A DNA stretch of 64,000 nt from a virus. Below the pieces are notes generated by a model that saw nothing but the letters and a program-made list of their open reading frames with translations, had not been told where the DNA came from and ran no database searches. Numbering within the stretch: the first letter of the stretch is position 1; every line of letters begins with the position of its first letter. The DNA lies in IMG/VR virus record IMGVR_UViG_3300036827_000134, positions 1-64,000 of that record. The stretch is one strand, 5' to 3'. This document shows, in pieces, positions 40,801 through 47,996 of the stretch. The position numbers were made by a program, and so were the translations under genes.

Positions 40801-41095
40801 TGGTCGGCGCCCCAACACGAAGTCGTTTGGGCAGGTCAAAACGGCGGCGATACCATGTCCGCGGTGCAACGGAACCGGCCGTATCGAACCTGACAGCATC
40901 ACCATCGGGGACCGCTTCAAGCAGCTACGGTCAAAGATGGGTGTCACTCAGTCCGAGGTTGCTCCGAAGATCGGGATCAGCCGCGCCCAGCTCGCCAACA
41001 TCGAAGGTGACCGGTCAAGGCCAAGCATCGAGAACTTCGTCAGGGCAGCTGATACCTTCGGGGTATCGGTCGATTATCTTCTCGGGAGGAAGTGA
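40787..41095 (+). CDS. XRE-family regulator with zinc-motif N-terminus
   Basis: 102 residues from ATG 40787 (CAGGAG upstream). N-terminal 'IPCPRCNGTGRIEP' is half of a DnaJ-type zinc motif. Residues about 39-102, 'IGDRFKQLRSKMGVTQSEVA PKIGISRAQLANIEGDRSRP' and 'FGVSVDYLLGRK', are a canonical XRE/Cro-C1 helix-turn-helix. It could be the repressor that binds the TTAACNGTTAA sites, one of which lies just upstream. Confidence 0.88.
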   Translation: MVNVNGRRPNTKSFGQVKTAAIPCPRCNGTGRIEPDSITIGDRFKQLRSKMGVTQSEVAPKIGISRAQLANIEGDRSRPSIENFVRAADTFGVSVDYLLGRK

Positions 41096-41508
41096 TGAGC
41101 TTCTACAGCGCGGTGATCGCGGTCAACCCGATAGCGGGGGATTTACTGGCGTCGATCGGTCTTGGTCCTACTTCGGTTCCGCGGCCGCGTGATGTGTGGA
41201 TCAACCGCGAGTTGACCGAGATCACGGTGTTCACCCGCACTGGCGGCGGCAACCGCGACGACTATGCGACGGAGAATGCGGCGTTGCGGGCGCATCCCGG
41301 GTATTTGCGCGATCACGACTGGGCGACGGACCCGACGTATGCCGAATGGGTGTTTATCGTTCCGGCCGTGCACAGGGAGGGTATGCGTTCAGCGCTGGCA
41401 GATCTGCCGGGGAACGAGGAGCGGGACCACCTTCTCGGCGTAATCACGGCCGATGCCACGGCCAAGTGGTCGCGGATGATGGAGCGATTGAATTCGAGGG
41501 GAGGCTGA
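41095..41508 (+). CDS. Conserved phage accessory protein
   Basis: 137 residues, ATG 41095 overlapping the regulator stop. 'RPRDVWINRELTEITVFTRT GGGNRDDY' and 'WVFIVPA' match a phage family that carries the 'TRTGGGNR..Y' signature. No biochemical role is known to me. It is the middle of a run of small coupled genes. Confidence 0.65.
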   Translation: MSFYSAVIAVNPIAGDLLASIGLGPTSVPRPRDVWINRELTEITVFTRTGGGNRDDYATENAALRAHPGYLRDHDWATDPTYAEWVFIVPAVHREGMRSALADLPGNEERDHLLGVITADATAKWSRMMERLNSRGG

Positions 41509-41510
41509 TC

Positions 41511-41660
41511 ATGGATTTGATTTTTCTTGAGCGACTGCGGCGCAGGCGGCGAGCGTTCGCTTCGTCCCTTTGGGATGCGGTTCGGGAAATTTGCAGATTG
41601 CGTTCCGCCGCCCGTCATGGTTATTGGATGACGGAAGCGGTAACAGGGATTACCGGTTAA
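41511..41660 (+). CDS. Small basic protein (49 residues)
   Basis: 49 residues, 'MDLIFLERLRRRRRAFASSL WDAVREI', ending 'HGYWMTEAVTGITG'. GGGGAGG precedes ATG 41511. Its 3' end resembles the 3' end of the HNH gene at 40543, evidence of a local duplication. Confidence 0.55.
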   Translation: MDLIFLERLRRRRRAFASSLWDAVREICRLRSAARHGYWMTEAVTGITG

Positions 41661-41857
41661 TGGATCAGTTGGAAGAGATGAAGCGGATGCATGCCAAGTT
41701 GGAGGAGGCGCATCGTCTGGCGCGTTCGTTGTTTCCGCTTCGGGTAGCGATTTCGGCGGACACGGACACGGCGATTGTCGAGGCGGTTGGTATTTTGAGC
41801 CGGGCGCGAGCGTTGATGGGCTGGGACATTGATGATTTGGTACGCAAGGGATCGTGA
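41660..41857 (+). CDS. Small helical protein, paralogue B
   Basis: 65 residues, starting at TAATG. Paralogue of the gene at 40576: the shared motif is 'DTDTAIVEAVGILSRARAL' followed by WDIDDL. The upstream DNA (ATGGTTATTG.ATG and a TTA-C-GGTTA-type site) is also shared. Confidence 0.65.
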   Translation: MDQLEEMKRMHAKLEEAHRLARSLFPLRVAISADTDTAIVEAVGILSRARALMGWDIDDLVRKGS

Positions 41858-41860
41858 ACG

Positions 41861-42052
41861 ATGGACATTCAGTTGGTTGAGAGATTGGCGGCGGCCGGTG
41901 CCAGTTTGGAGCAGGCACAGGAGTTGGTTGAGGTTGGCGGGGTGCAGTGGCTGATGATCGGGAAGGTCGTTGATTTGATTGAGCGGTTGGTCGACTCGGA
42001 GGTTCGGGAGTTATGGCTTGACGCGGTTCCCGAGGGCGAGCGGCCGCGATGA
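41861..42052 (+). CDS. Small acidic helical protein
   Basis: 63 residues, 'MDIQLVERLAAAGASLEQAQ ELVEVGG' then 'LMIGKVVDLIERLVDSE'. Purely helical. The stop overlaps the next start (ATGA). Confidence 0.55.
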   Translation: MDIQLVERLAAAGASLEQAQELVEVGGVQWLMIGKVVDLIERLVDSEVRELWLDAVPEGERPR

Positions 42053-42237
42053 GTGTTCGGGCTGACTTTAAGGCGCGGCTTCTCGAATACATCACTCAGG
42101 ATGATCGAAGAGGCCAGGGCGACCAGTGCGGGTCGGCATTAGCGGCGATAGAGGCTGGCATGGGACTGATCCTGATGTTTTCCGCAATCGTGTTGATCGT
42201 TGCGATCCTGGGTACGCCGGTGTGGCCACCGAAGTGA
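42049..42237 (+). CDS. Small membrane protein
   Basis: 62 residues. The soluble N-terminus 'FKARLLEYITQDDRRGQGDQ' is followed by one membrane helix 'MGLILMFSAIVLIVAILG' and a short Pro-rich end. Function unknown. Confidence 0.55.
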   Translation: MSVRADFKARLLEYITQDDRRGQGDQCGSALAAIEAGMGLILMFSAIVLIVAILGTPVWPPK

Positions 42238-42271
42238 TGCGCGCTTTCATTGAGACTGGGAAATGGTTCGC

Positions 42272-42562
42272 ATGAGTGATGATCTGTCTGTTGAACCGGA
42301 GCGTCGACCGCGGCCGCACTTGCCGCATGCGTCCCGGCTCGGTGTCGAGGCGCGGGCCCGCAAGGCGGCGGTGTTCGCGGCCAATCTGCTGCCGATCGTG
42401 CGGCGCATTCAGGCGGCTGACCCGGGCTGCGGGTATCAGTGGATTGTTGATCGGTTGAATGAGCAGCGGGTGTTGGCACCGCGTGGCGGCGATTGGAACC
42501 TGTCGACGCTGCACGCCATCCTGAAGCGTGAGATGGGAGGCGGGAGGCATGAACGAGGCTGA
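42272..42562 (+). CDS. Stand-alone recombinase-type DNA-binding domain
   Basis: 96 residues from ATG 42272 (GGGAA 9 bases upstream). 'ANLLPIVRRIQAADPGCGYQ WIVDRLNEQRVLAPRGGDWN LSTLHAIL' is the pattern of the recombinase domain of large serine recombinases ('IA..LN..G..TPRGG.W...TV..IL'). The catalytic resolvase domain is missing, so it is a DNA-binding remnant or a co-opted regulator. Confidence 0.7.
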   Translation: MSDDLSVEPERRPRPHLPHASRLGVEARARKAAVFAANLLPIVRRIQAADPGCGYQWIVDRLNEQRVLAPRGGDWNLSTLHAILKREMGGGRHERG

Positions 42563-42761
42563 CGCACGAAAGAAATGGTGCCCATTCTCTCGGGTGGCGC
42601 TGACCGAAGGTATGGCGGCGAACCGCACGGCCACGATGGGCAGCGGCGGCTACGCCGATATCAAGGATGAAACCCGGTGCCTTGCGTCTGACTGTATGGC
42701 CTGGCGTTGGGGGCCCGATAGGGCCGGCGGGTACTGCGGTCTCGCGGAGAAGTCAGGATGA
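42549..42761 (+). CDS. Small Cys-rich phage protein
   Basis: 70 residues from ATG 42549. 'DARKKWCPFSRVALTEG', then 'RCLASDCMAWRW' and 'GGYCGLA', form a four-Cys pattern recurring in phages of many hosts. Metal binding is likely; role unknown. Confidence 0.7.
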   Translation: MNEADARKKWCPFSRVALTEGMAANRTATMGSGGYADIKDETRCLASDCMAWRWGPDRAGGYCGLAEKSG

Positions 42762-42985
42762 AGATTTTGATAGAGGTCGAAATCCCTGAAAGCGGCTTCG
42801 CCTTTTTCCGCCGGGCAGCGCCGCCGCCTCCGGATTGGTCGGATGAGCAGGTCAGCCACGCGACCATCCGAGCGTTGATCATGGGGATCACACACGATAT
42901 CGGCGCCCGAGGCTTCGATTTCGACACTGAAGTGCGGGGTAATATGTATGGCGGCGGTTATTGCGTGCGGCGGTTGGCATCATGA
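42758..42985 (+). CDS. Small hypothetical protein
   Basis: 75 residues coupled by ATGA. 'MKILIEVEIPESGFAFFRRA' is followed by a helical middle and 'RGNMYGGGYCVRRLAS'. No family recognised. Confidence 0.55.
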   Translation: MKILIEVEIPESGFAFFRRAAPPPPDWSDEQVSHATIRALIMGITHDIGARGFDFDTEVRGNMYGGGYCVRRLAS

Positions 42986-43194
42986 CTGACGCTGAACATC
43001 TCGCGCTTTTGATGATCAACCGGGCGATCCGGCCGACGGCGATGCACCTCGGTCCTATCCCAGCGCAGATGGCATCCGATATGCTGGCTGATCTTTCGGG
43101 CGCGGTGCTGACGCTCGATCGGCCGCTGTCGATGCCGATGCTCGACGCTGTCCTGAAATTGGCGGAGACGTTGCGAGACGAAATCACAGCTTAG
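42982..43194 (+). CDS. Small helical protein
   Basis: 70 residues, ATGA-coupled. 'TDAEHLALLMINRAIRPTAM' and 'MLDAVLKLAETLRDEI' are amphipathic helices. Unknown function. Confidence 0.55.
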   Translation: MTDAEHLALLMINRAIRPTAMHLGPIPAQMASDMLADLSGAVLTLDRPLSMPMLDAVLKLAETLRDEITA

Positions 43195-43233
43195 GAGGAT
43201 CATTCCGTGACCGGTGCAGACGCGCTATGATAT

Positions 43234-43833
43234 ATGGCCGAAGGATACAAATACAGGCATCTCTCGGTCAAACTGCCACCACTTTGGTATGAGCCACCGC
43301 CGCCGGGGCTGGTCGCGATGCTTGATCAGTTGGCGAGGGATTGTCTTGAGGTTACGGCGATCGACTTCGACGTGTTCGGCTCCCCGGCAACGCGAGTTTC
43401 GCTGAAACCAACGGAGGAACGTTCCATGAGCGATGATCTGTTGACGGCGTCGGGTGCGCTGTTGCCCTTGAAGAGTGAGGCCCAGATCGCTGATCTCCAG
43501 GGAGAAAACACTTATCTCAGGACCAAATGCGCGCGCATCCTCGCTGATCGCGATCGCTGGAAGCAAGAAGCCAGGGTCGCGCTCGACGGAGAAGAAAAGG
43601 CACTTGAAAAAGCCGTGCTCCGAGAAATCCGGATCGCCGCACTCGAAGCGGAGAACGCCGACAAAGACGCTCGGATCAAAGGCCAGACCGAGATGCTGAC
43701 GCTGCTCGACCGGAAGTTGAACCTCTATATGCGCCTGTTCGTCAGCACAACGAACGTCCAACCGAAAGTGCTCGAGCACAATCCGTTCCGCGAGTTCCCG
43801 GTCGATCGCCGTCGGATGGGACCGTTGGTATGA
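43234..43833 (+). CDS. Coiled-coil protein with strong internal start
   Basis: 199 residues from ATG 43234. Residues 1-62 form a small alpha/beta part. Residues 80-160 are a coiled coil ('AQIADLQGENTYLRTKCARI', 'EEKALEKAVLREIRIAALEA'). GGAGG stands just upstream of Met65 (ATG 43426) while ATG 43234 has little ribosome-site sequence, so two products or a shorter 135-residue protein starting at 43426 are possible. Confidence 0.55.
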   Translation: MAEGYKYRHLSVKLPPLWYEPPPPGLVAMLDQLARDCLEVTAIDFDVFGSPATRVSLKPTEERSMSDDLLTASGALLPLKSEAQIADLQGENTYLRTKCARILADRDRWKQEARVALDGEEKALEKAVLREIRIAALEAENADKDARIKGQTEMLTLLDRKLNLYMRLFVSTTNVQPKVLEHNPFREFPVDRRRMGPLV

Positions 43834-44195
43834 CGCTGACCGAATATGCTGCGGCGCTGGCGACTGCTCCGGCCGGTTATGCCGAACGCCCGAGCGAGGA
43901 GGTGCAGTCAGCCATTATCGATGGCACAATCTTCCTTGTGCACGCGGCGCTTGAACCGATTCTCTACGAAAAAGGCGGTTGGTGGTATCTTTCCATCAGA
44001 CGCACGCAACCAATTCCAACGAAAAAGCACGATCCTGATCCGCCGGCGGTGGCTGATATAGATGTGCGCGATGAGATTCTGCGCATCCTGGCCGAGCGGC
44101 ATCTGTCGTCGCTCACGCCAGGCACGGCTGCGGCGCAAGAGTTGAATCGGTTGATGGTGGCGGCAAACCTTTGGCGACCGCCGCCGCCCGGCTAG
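43830..44195 (+). CDS. Hypothetical protein
   Basis: 121 residues, ATGA-coupled. 'SAIIDGTIFLVHAALEPILY EKGGWWYLSIRR' suggests a beta/helix unit; the C-terminus is helical and Pro-rich. It meets the convergent minus-strand gene end to end with a 4-base overlap. Confidence 0.55.
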   Translation: MTLTEYAAALATAPAGYAERPSEEVQSAIIDGTIFLVHAALEPILYEKGGWWYLSIRRTQPIPTKKHDPDPPAVADIDVRDEILRILAERHLSSLTPGTAAAQELNRLMVAANLWRPPPPG

Positions 44196-44782
44196 TCTTC
44201 CATCGGCACGCGTTGCATGCGCGGCGGCGCGAACGGACTGGCGATGCGGCGCGGTTCAATCAGGGACCCGATCCCAGGGTATTCCGGTTCGGCTCTGGCT
44301 TCGGCGGCAGCCGGTTTACCGCGGGCCAGACTGTGGAATTCGGCCACCGGCAGCGTAAACCGTTGGCCTTGTCGTGCGCGGATGGCCTCGCGGACCTCGT
44401 CGGCGACCCCGCAGCGCTCGGCGAGCCGGCCGACCATGAACCGCGCACCGGCGACCTCCTCGGGCGACGCGTCCTGGCCATCCAGGGCGAAATATTCATC
44501 GACCAGCTTGGCAGCGATGTCTTCCAGCAGCATGACTTTGACGTCATGCGGGATTTGCGACGGCATGATGAAGCTCTCCGGACCGGGCGGCGGCAGCGCC
44601 TCGATCGCCTTCCGAATATCGCGCAACCATTGCAGTTGCACCGGAGCGATCGGCTGTTTGAGACTGCGAAATCCGGCGAGATAGGCCGACGACCAGTCGA
44701 GGCGCCTGGCGATTGTGGCCCACGACCAGTCTATGGCGGCTTTGATCTCCTCGACTTCGTCAATGGTGCTTTGGGAGATCAT
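44192..44782 (-). CDS. Hypothetical protein with possible HTH
   Basis: 196 residues from ATG 44782 (ATGA overlap). 'KAAIDWSWATIARRLDWSSA YLAGFRSLKQPI' may be a helix-turn-helix. The rest is helical and acidic, with a Pro/Arg-rich tail. It forms a two-gene minus-strand island with the gene at 45189. Confidence 0.55.
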   Translation of the reverse strand: MISQSTIDEVEEIKAAIDWSWATIARRLDWSSAYLAGFRSLKQPIAPVQLQWLRDIRKAIEALPPPGPESFIMPSQIPHDVKVMLLEDIAAKLVDEYFALDGQDASPEEVAGARFMVGRLAERCGVADEVREAIRARQGQRFTLPVAEFHSLARGKPAAAEARAEPEYPGIGSLIEPRRIASPFAPPRMQRVPMED

Positions 44783-45189
44783 GGTCTTATTTCCTCGATA
44801 CAACCGAACAGCTTAATGCGCTGCGGCGCGTATTCCTTATCTGTTTCAGCGCGGGTTATCGACACCCAACGGGTAGCATGGTCCGGTTTGGTGGTCAGTG
44901 ACCACGTCGTGAGGCCAAAATCATAGACCGCGTAAATCGGCAGATCGGTCGCTTCCTGTTCGCGCGGCACCCGGATTCGATAGTGCTCCTCGATAGCGGA
45001 CGGCGCGATCTGTTCCAGCAGAAGCAGGGCCAACCTGCCGGCCGTGGCACCGATCTGTTCACGAGTAAGATCAGGAGCGACCGCAAGTCTGGCGAATCTC
45101 ACGCCGCTGTAATGGAGTTGCTCTACCTGGTCCGGCATGGGCAGCACCACTCGATCGGTCGGGTCGTAAAAAACGAATAACGCAGGCAT
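44779..45189 (-). CDS. Hypothetical protein behind an RBS-masking hairpin
   Basis: 136 residues from ATG 45189, behind AAGGAG. 'MPALFVFYDPTDRVVLPMPD' opens an alpha/beta protein with 'TREQIGATAGRLALLLLEQI A' and 'DLPIYAVYDFGLTTWSLTTK'. No family recognised. Its ribosome site lies in an 11-bp hairpin (see 45190-45251), so translation is likely controlled. Confidence 0.6.
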   Translation of the reverse strand: MPALFVFYDPTDRVVLPMPDQVEQLHYSGVRFARLAVAPDLTREQIGATAGRLALLLLEQIAPSAIEEHYRIRVPREQEATDLPIYAVYDFGLTTWSLTTKPDHATRWVSITRAETDKEYAPQRIKLFGCIEEIRP

Positions 45190-45251
45190 TTGCACGCGAC
45201 TCCTTGCCGGTGGCCCGGCATGGTTGACCGAGTCGCGTGCGATTGGCAAGG
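45190..45251 (-). promoter_or_regulatory. Translational control hairpin or pseudoknot over a ribosome site
   Basis: In the minus-strand transcript GCACGCGACTC (45240-45230) pairs perfectly with GAGTCGCGTGC (45202-45192), which includes the end of the AAGGAG ribosome site. The ATG follows two bases later. Upstream CCTTGCC (45251-45245) can pair with GGCAAGG (45209-45203), crossing the first stem, which would make an H-type pseudoknot covering the whole ribosome site. Confidence 0.6.
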
Positions 45252-45344
45252 TGACCAAGTTCTTGAACTGTTTCCTCCAAAGGGTGGCCCGGCGGAAGAT
45301 GTAACGAACCGACCGTCGGGCCCAACCCGAAATCGAGGCCATCC

Positions 45345-45464
45345 GTGACGGTCTCCGACCTGCTCAACATCGCCAGTTCCATCGGCACAGGGTGTTTTGC
45401 CCTGTCGATCGCGTTTGCCGGGCTCGGCACGGTGCTGAAGTTTGCCCGCTGGGCGTTTGGCTGA
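45345..45464 (+). CDS. Small membrane protein (39 residues)
   Basis: 39 residues from GTG 45345 (GAGG 7 bases upstream): 'VTVSDLLNIASSIGTGCFAL', then 'SIAFAGLGTVLKFARWAFG'. One membrane helix with a charged end. The stop overlaps the next start (TGATG). Confidence 0.5.
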   Translation: MTVSDLLNIASSIGTGCFALSIAFAGLGTVLKFARWAFG

Positions 45465-45664
45465 TGCCGCAGGGTCCGGTCTCCCGCATCATTGTCCGGC
45501 GGCCCAACGGCGAAACCGAGGTCGTCGGCCGGCCAGGGCATATCGACCACAACACCGCAGCCCGGCTTTTCGCCAGGCACGGCGAGGTGGTGACGGTCCG
45601 GCACGAAATGATGCCACAGCAGGGCGCGGCGCTCACCGTCGCCATCCACAACCTGAAACGATGA
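45464..45664 (+). CDS. Small hypothetical protein
   Basis: 66 residues from ATG 45464: 'VSRIIVRRPNGETEVVGRPG' and 'RHGEVVTVRHEMMPQQGAAL' form a likely beta-rich unit. Unknown function. Confidence 0.55.
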   Translation: MPQGPVSRIIVRRPNGETEVVGRPGHIDHNTAARLFARHGEVVTVRHEMMPQQGAALTVAIHNLKR

Positions 45665-45855
45665 TGACAGGCGGTTGGGTCTGCGAGGTCGGCGCCGGCG
45701 AACCCTCCGTGTGCTACCCCCTCGACGATCTCTATGCGCATCGGCCACTGAGCGAGCATTGTCCGTGCAATCCATTCTGGGATGACGGCATTTTGGCGCA
45801 CAATTCGTTCGACGGCCGCGAGGATTTCGAGGAGGGCCGCAGAAAGGCGTCCTGA
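45661..45855 (+). CDS. Small Cys-containing protein
   Basis: 64 residues starting 'MMTGGWVCEVGAGEPSVCYP LDDLYAH', with 'HCPCNPFWDDG' in the middle. Possible metal site from four Cys and His. Overlaps the previous stop. Confidence 0.55.
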   Translation: MMTGGWVCEVGAGEPSVCYPLDDLYAHRPLSEHCPCNPFWDDGILAHNSFDGREDFEEGRRKAS

Positions 45856-45856
45856 T

Positions 45857-46351
45857 ATGCCACTTGTGAAATCGGCCTCCCGTAAGGCAGTATCCGAGAA
45901 TATCCGGCGTGAAATGGACGCCGGGGACCCGCAGCGCCAGGCCGTGGCGATCGCACTCGACGTGCAACGCCGATCAAAAGGAAAACGGAAGATGCCCGAA
46001 AGTGCAGCACATGCGCCCGGCCGTGAGATCTCGGGAGAGGGCGGCGCGGTCCGCCAGCGCCACCGCATGGGCGAAGGCGGTGGCCCAATGGGTGGTAATT
46101 TCGGCGTGATGCCGTTCCATGAGGCGAACAAGACCGGCGGCGTCGAGCACGGCGGCCATATGCCGCATGACGGGGTGACGCTGCACGATCATCACCGAGC
46201 GGGCCCGCCGGCGATCAAGCAGGGTCACGACGAGATGGCGGCAACCGCGCACAGCCACCATGGGCCGCATCATCACCCGCGCCACATGCACGACCTGATG
46301 CCAAAAGGGACGCGCCCGCACCACATCGGCGGTAAGCACCACAGCAAGTGA
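45857..46351 (+). CDS. DUF6496-like start with histidine-rich tail
   Basis: 164 residues from ATG 45857. 'MPLVKSASRKAVSENIRREM ...GDPQRQAVAIALDVQRR' follows the short phage motif '(V/I)K..S.K..S.NI...(...)P.KQAVAIAL'. The rest (55-164) is Gly/His/Met-rich, ending 'HHGPHHHPRHMHDLMPKG' and HHSK, and could bind metal. Often found before structural genes; function unknown. Confidence 0.65.
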   Translation: MPLVKSASRKAVSENIRREMDAGDPQRQAVAIALDVQRRSKGKRKMPESAAHAPGREISGEGGAVRQRHRMGEGGGPMGGNFGVMPFHEANKTGGVEHGGHMPHDGVTLHDHHRAGPPAIKQGHDEMAATAHSHHGPHHHPRHMHDLMPKGTRPHHIGGKHHSK

Positions 46352-46361
46352 GGGTTGTCGC

Positions 46362-46826
46362 ATGAACACGGCGACCTGGGACGAGACGAACCCCGAGGAC
46401 ATCATTTGCGTCGTTGGCGCGAACGGGAAGTCGCAAACCATCCACGGCCGTTCGGTCGCGGAAACGCAGGGCCGGATCCCGAAAGTCATGGTCAGCGAAT
46501 TCCGGATGTCGCAACCGGAGGCCGACGCGTTCGCGGAAATGGCTGCGGCGGAGCGCGGCAGGCCGACCGAGATCGACGAACTGCGCTTATCGGCGCGAGG
46601 GCTGGTTACGATCAATCGGCAGCAGACCAGGCTGATCGCCGACCTCCAGGACAAGGTCGACGCGGCCGAGAAAGACCGCGACGCGGCGATTGCCGAGAAG
46701 AAAATCCTTGGCACGTCGCTGGATCAGGCCACCGCCAAGATCGCAGAATTGCAAAAACCGCCGCCTGCGCCACCAGAGTCCACACCGGAGACCACCGATG
46801 GCAAAACGGAAAAACCGGCGGCGTAG
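46362..46826 (+). CDS. Coiled-coil hypothetical protein
   Basis: 154 residues. N-terminal alpha/beta part, then a coiled coil 'LIADLQDKVDAAEKDRDAAI AEKK' (about 90-120) and a Pro/Thr/Glu tail. The last 29 bases overlap the next gene. Unknown function. Confidence 0.55.
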   Translation: MNTATWDETNPEDIICVVGANGKSQTIHGRSVAETQGRIPKVMVSEFRMSQPEADAFAEMAAAERGRPTEIDELRLSARGLVTINRQQTRLIADLQDKVDAAEKDRDAAIAEKKILGTSLDQATAKIAELQKPPPAPPESTPETTDGKTEKPAA

Positions 46827-47079
46827 CAACGAGATCGCGGTACCGGCGCCGCAGTCGCAGAATGAAAGTCTGTCCGTCCGGCAGATATCGAACGGCTTTA
46901 TTATCGAGCGATCCGGCGTGAAGCGCGGCAGGTACTTTTCGCACCAGGAATATTCCGCCGGTCGACCGGTAATCTCGGCCGCAGCGCCCAGACCGGCAAA
47001 AGTTGTGCCGGCGCCACGCACCAAAACCCGTCCACGGTCGGAACACCGTGAAGTCGGCTACCTGAGGCAGACTGACTGA
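46798..47079 (+). CDS. Small basic protein
   Basis: 93 residues from ATG 46798: 'MAKRKNRRRSNEIAVPAPQS' then 'SVRQISNGFIIERSGVKRGR YF'. The second motif resembles 'ISV..V.NGWII' in the 60-residue protein at 37469-37651. Unknown function. Confidence 0.55.
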   Translation: MAKRKNRRRSNEIAVPAPQSQNESLSVRQISNGFIIERSGVKRGRYFSHQEYSAGRPVISAAAPRPAKVVPAPRTKTRPRSEHREVGYLRQTD

Positions 47080-47255
47080 TGGCAGACGATAGCGACTACG
47101 CATTCACGCCGCCGAGCAGCCCGACGGCCTTCCCGAACCACATGTTCAAGCGCATTGAGTTCGCGGACCCGCGCGCTGAGTACACTGGATTTCGCAATCG
47201 CCAACGCAGCGGCTTGGTGTCGCCGGCAAACGACTCGGGAAAGGCGGACGACTGA
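47079..47255 (+). CDS. Small hypothetical protein
   Basis: 58 residues (TGATG overlap): 'MADDSDYAFTPPSSPTAFPN HMFKRIEF'. Charged and probably disordered. The stop overlaps the short repeat copy at 47255. Confidence 0.5.
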   Translation: MADDSDYAFTPPSSPTAFPNHMFKRIEFADPRAEYTGFRNRQRSGLVSPANDSGKADD

Positions 47256-47305
47256 TGGCTAAGCACCCCGGCGACGACGGCAACTGGAACCTGGGCTCGG
47301 CCTGA
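47255..47305 (+). pseudogene. Truncated copy of the gene at 47581
   Basis: A 16-residue ORF, 'MAKHPGDDGNWNLGSA', nearly repeats the start of the protein at 47581 ('MAKHPGDSGKWNLTSA'). The DNA is similar over about 50 bases and then ends in TGA. It is either a decayed duplicate or a minigene. Confidence 0.6.
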
Positions 47306-47323
47306 AAGAGCGAGGGACCTGAC

Positions 47324-47581
47324 GTGGCCGACGAACCGGACATTTCCAAATTCGCCCATCACGCTCCGGCGGGACCGACGTCGGCGCCAGATATGACGCC
47401 GGATGCACCGACGCCGAGCCGGCAAGTCATGTACCACATCGTGCACCGGCAGTCCGGTAAGGTCGTCGGGAAGGCGTCAACCCGCCAAGGCGCGCGCCGG
47501 TCGATGGATCGGAACGATAATGCGTATGGAGGCTACGCCCACAAGGTCGTAGAGGTGGGTAGCGGTAAAGAGAGGCTCTGA
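47324..47581 (+). CDS. Small hypothetical protein
   Basis: 85 residues from GTG 47324 (GAGGGA upstream). 'VMYHIVHRQSGKVVGKASTR QGARRSMDRND' looks like a small basic beta-beta-helix unit seen in phages. Its stop overlaps the next start. Confidence 0.6.
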   Translation: MADEPDISKFAHHAPAGPTSAPDMTPDAPTPSRQVMYHIVHRQSGKVVGKASTRQGARRSMDRNDNAYGGYAHKVVEVGSGKERL

Positions 47582-47832
47582 TGGCCAAACATCCCGGCGA
47601 CAGCGGCAAGTGGAACCTGACCTCGGCCGATCCGGTGCCGATGACGATCGACCAGCGCCTGAGCACGCTGGTTGACCTGCCGTCGCAGGCGCAGCGCCGC
47701 GAGATGGAAAAGGAGGAGGCGTTCCTCCGGAACATCCCGCTGTTCACCACGAAGCGGTTCACCGACCGGCGCGATATCCCGGGCCGCGACCGGGTGAAGC
47801 CGTCGGGACCTGACCGGAAGGGACCGTGGTGA
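47581..47832 (+). CDS. Small hypothetical protein (full copy)
   Basis: 83 residues: 'MAKHPGDSGKWNLTSADPVP', a charged helix 'QAQRREMEKEEAFLRN' and a basic C-terminus. A truncated copy of its first 16 codons lies 326 bases upstream. Unknown function. Confidence 0.6.
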   Translation: MAKHPGDSGKWNLTSADPVPMTIDQRLSTLVDLPSQAQRREMEKEEAFLRNIPLFTTKRFTDRRDIPGRDRVKPSGPDRKGPW

Positions 47833-47996
47833 GCGGGTTTGGACTCCCGCCCCTCAAGGAAATGGGCGAACCTATGCGGTTTGACGGGCCGCCGATGACA
47901 CCCGTTGAACGTCAAAATTGGAAAATGGCTAAGGCGAAGCGCGACAAACGCAATGCCAGACGCCGAGAACTCTATCGACTTAGGAAGAGCGGTTGA
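47829..47996 (+). CDS. Small basic protein (55 residues)
   Basis: 55 residues from GTG 47829 (GTGA overlap). The second half is very basic: 'KMAKAKRDKRNARRRELYRL RKSG'. Nucleic-acid binding is possible. Confidence 0.5.
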   Translation: MSGFGLPPLKEMGEPMRFDGPPMTPVERQNWKMAKAKRDKRNARRRELYRLRKSG

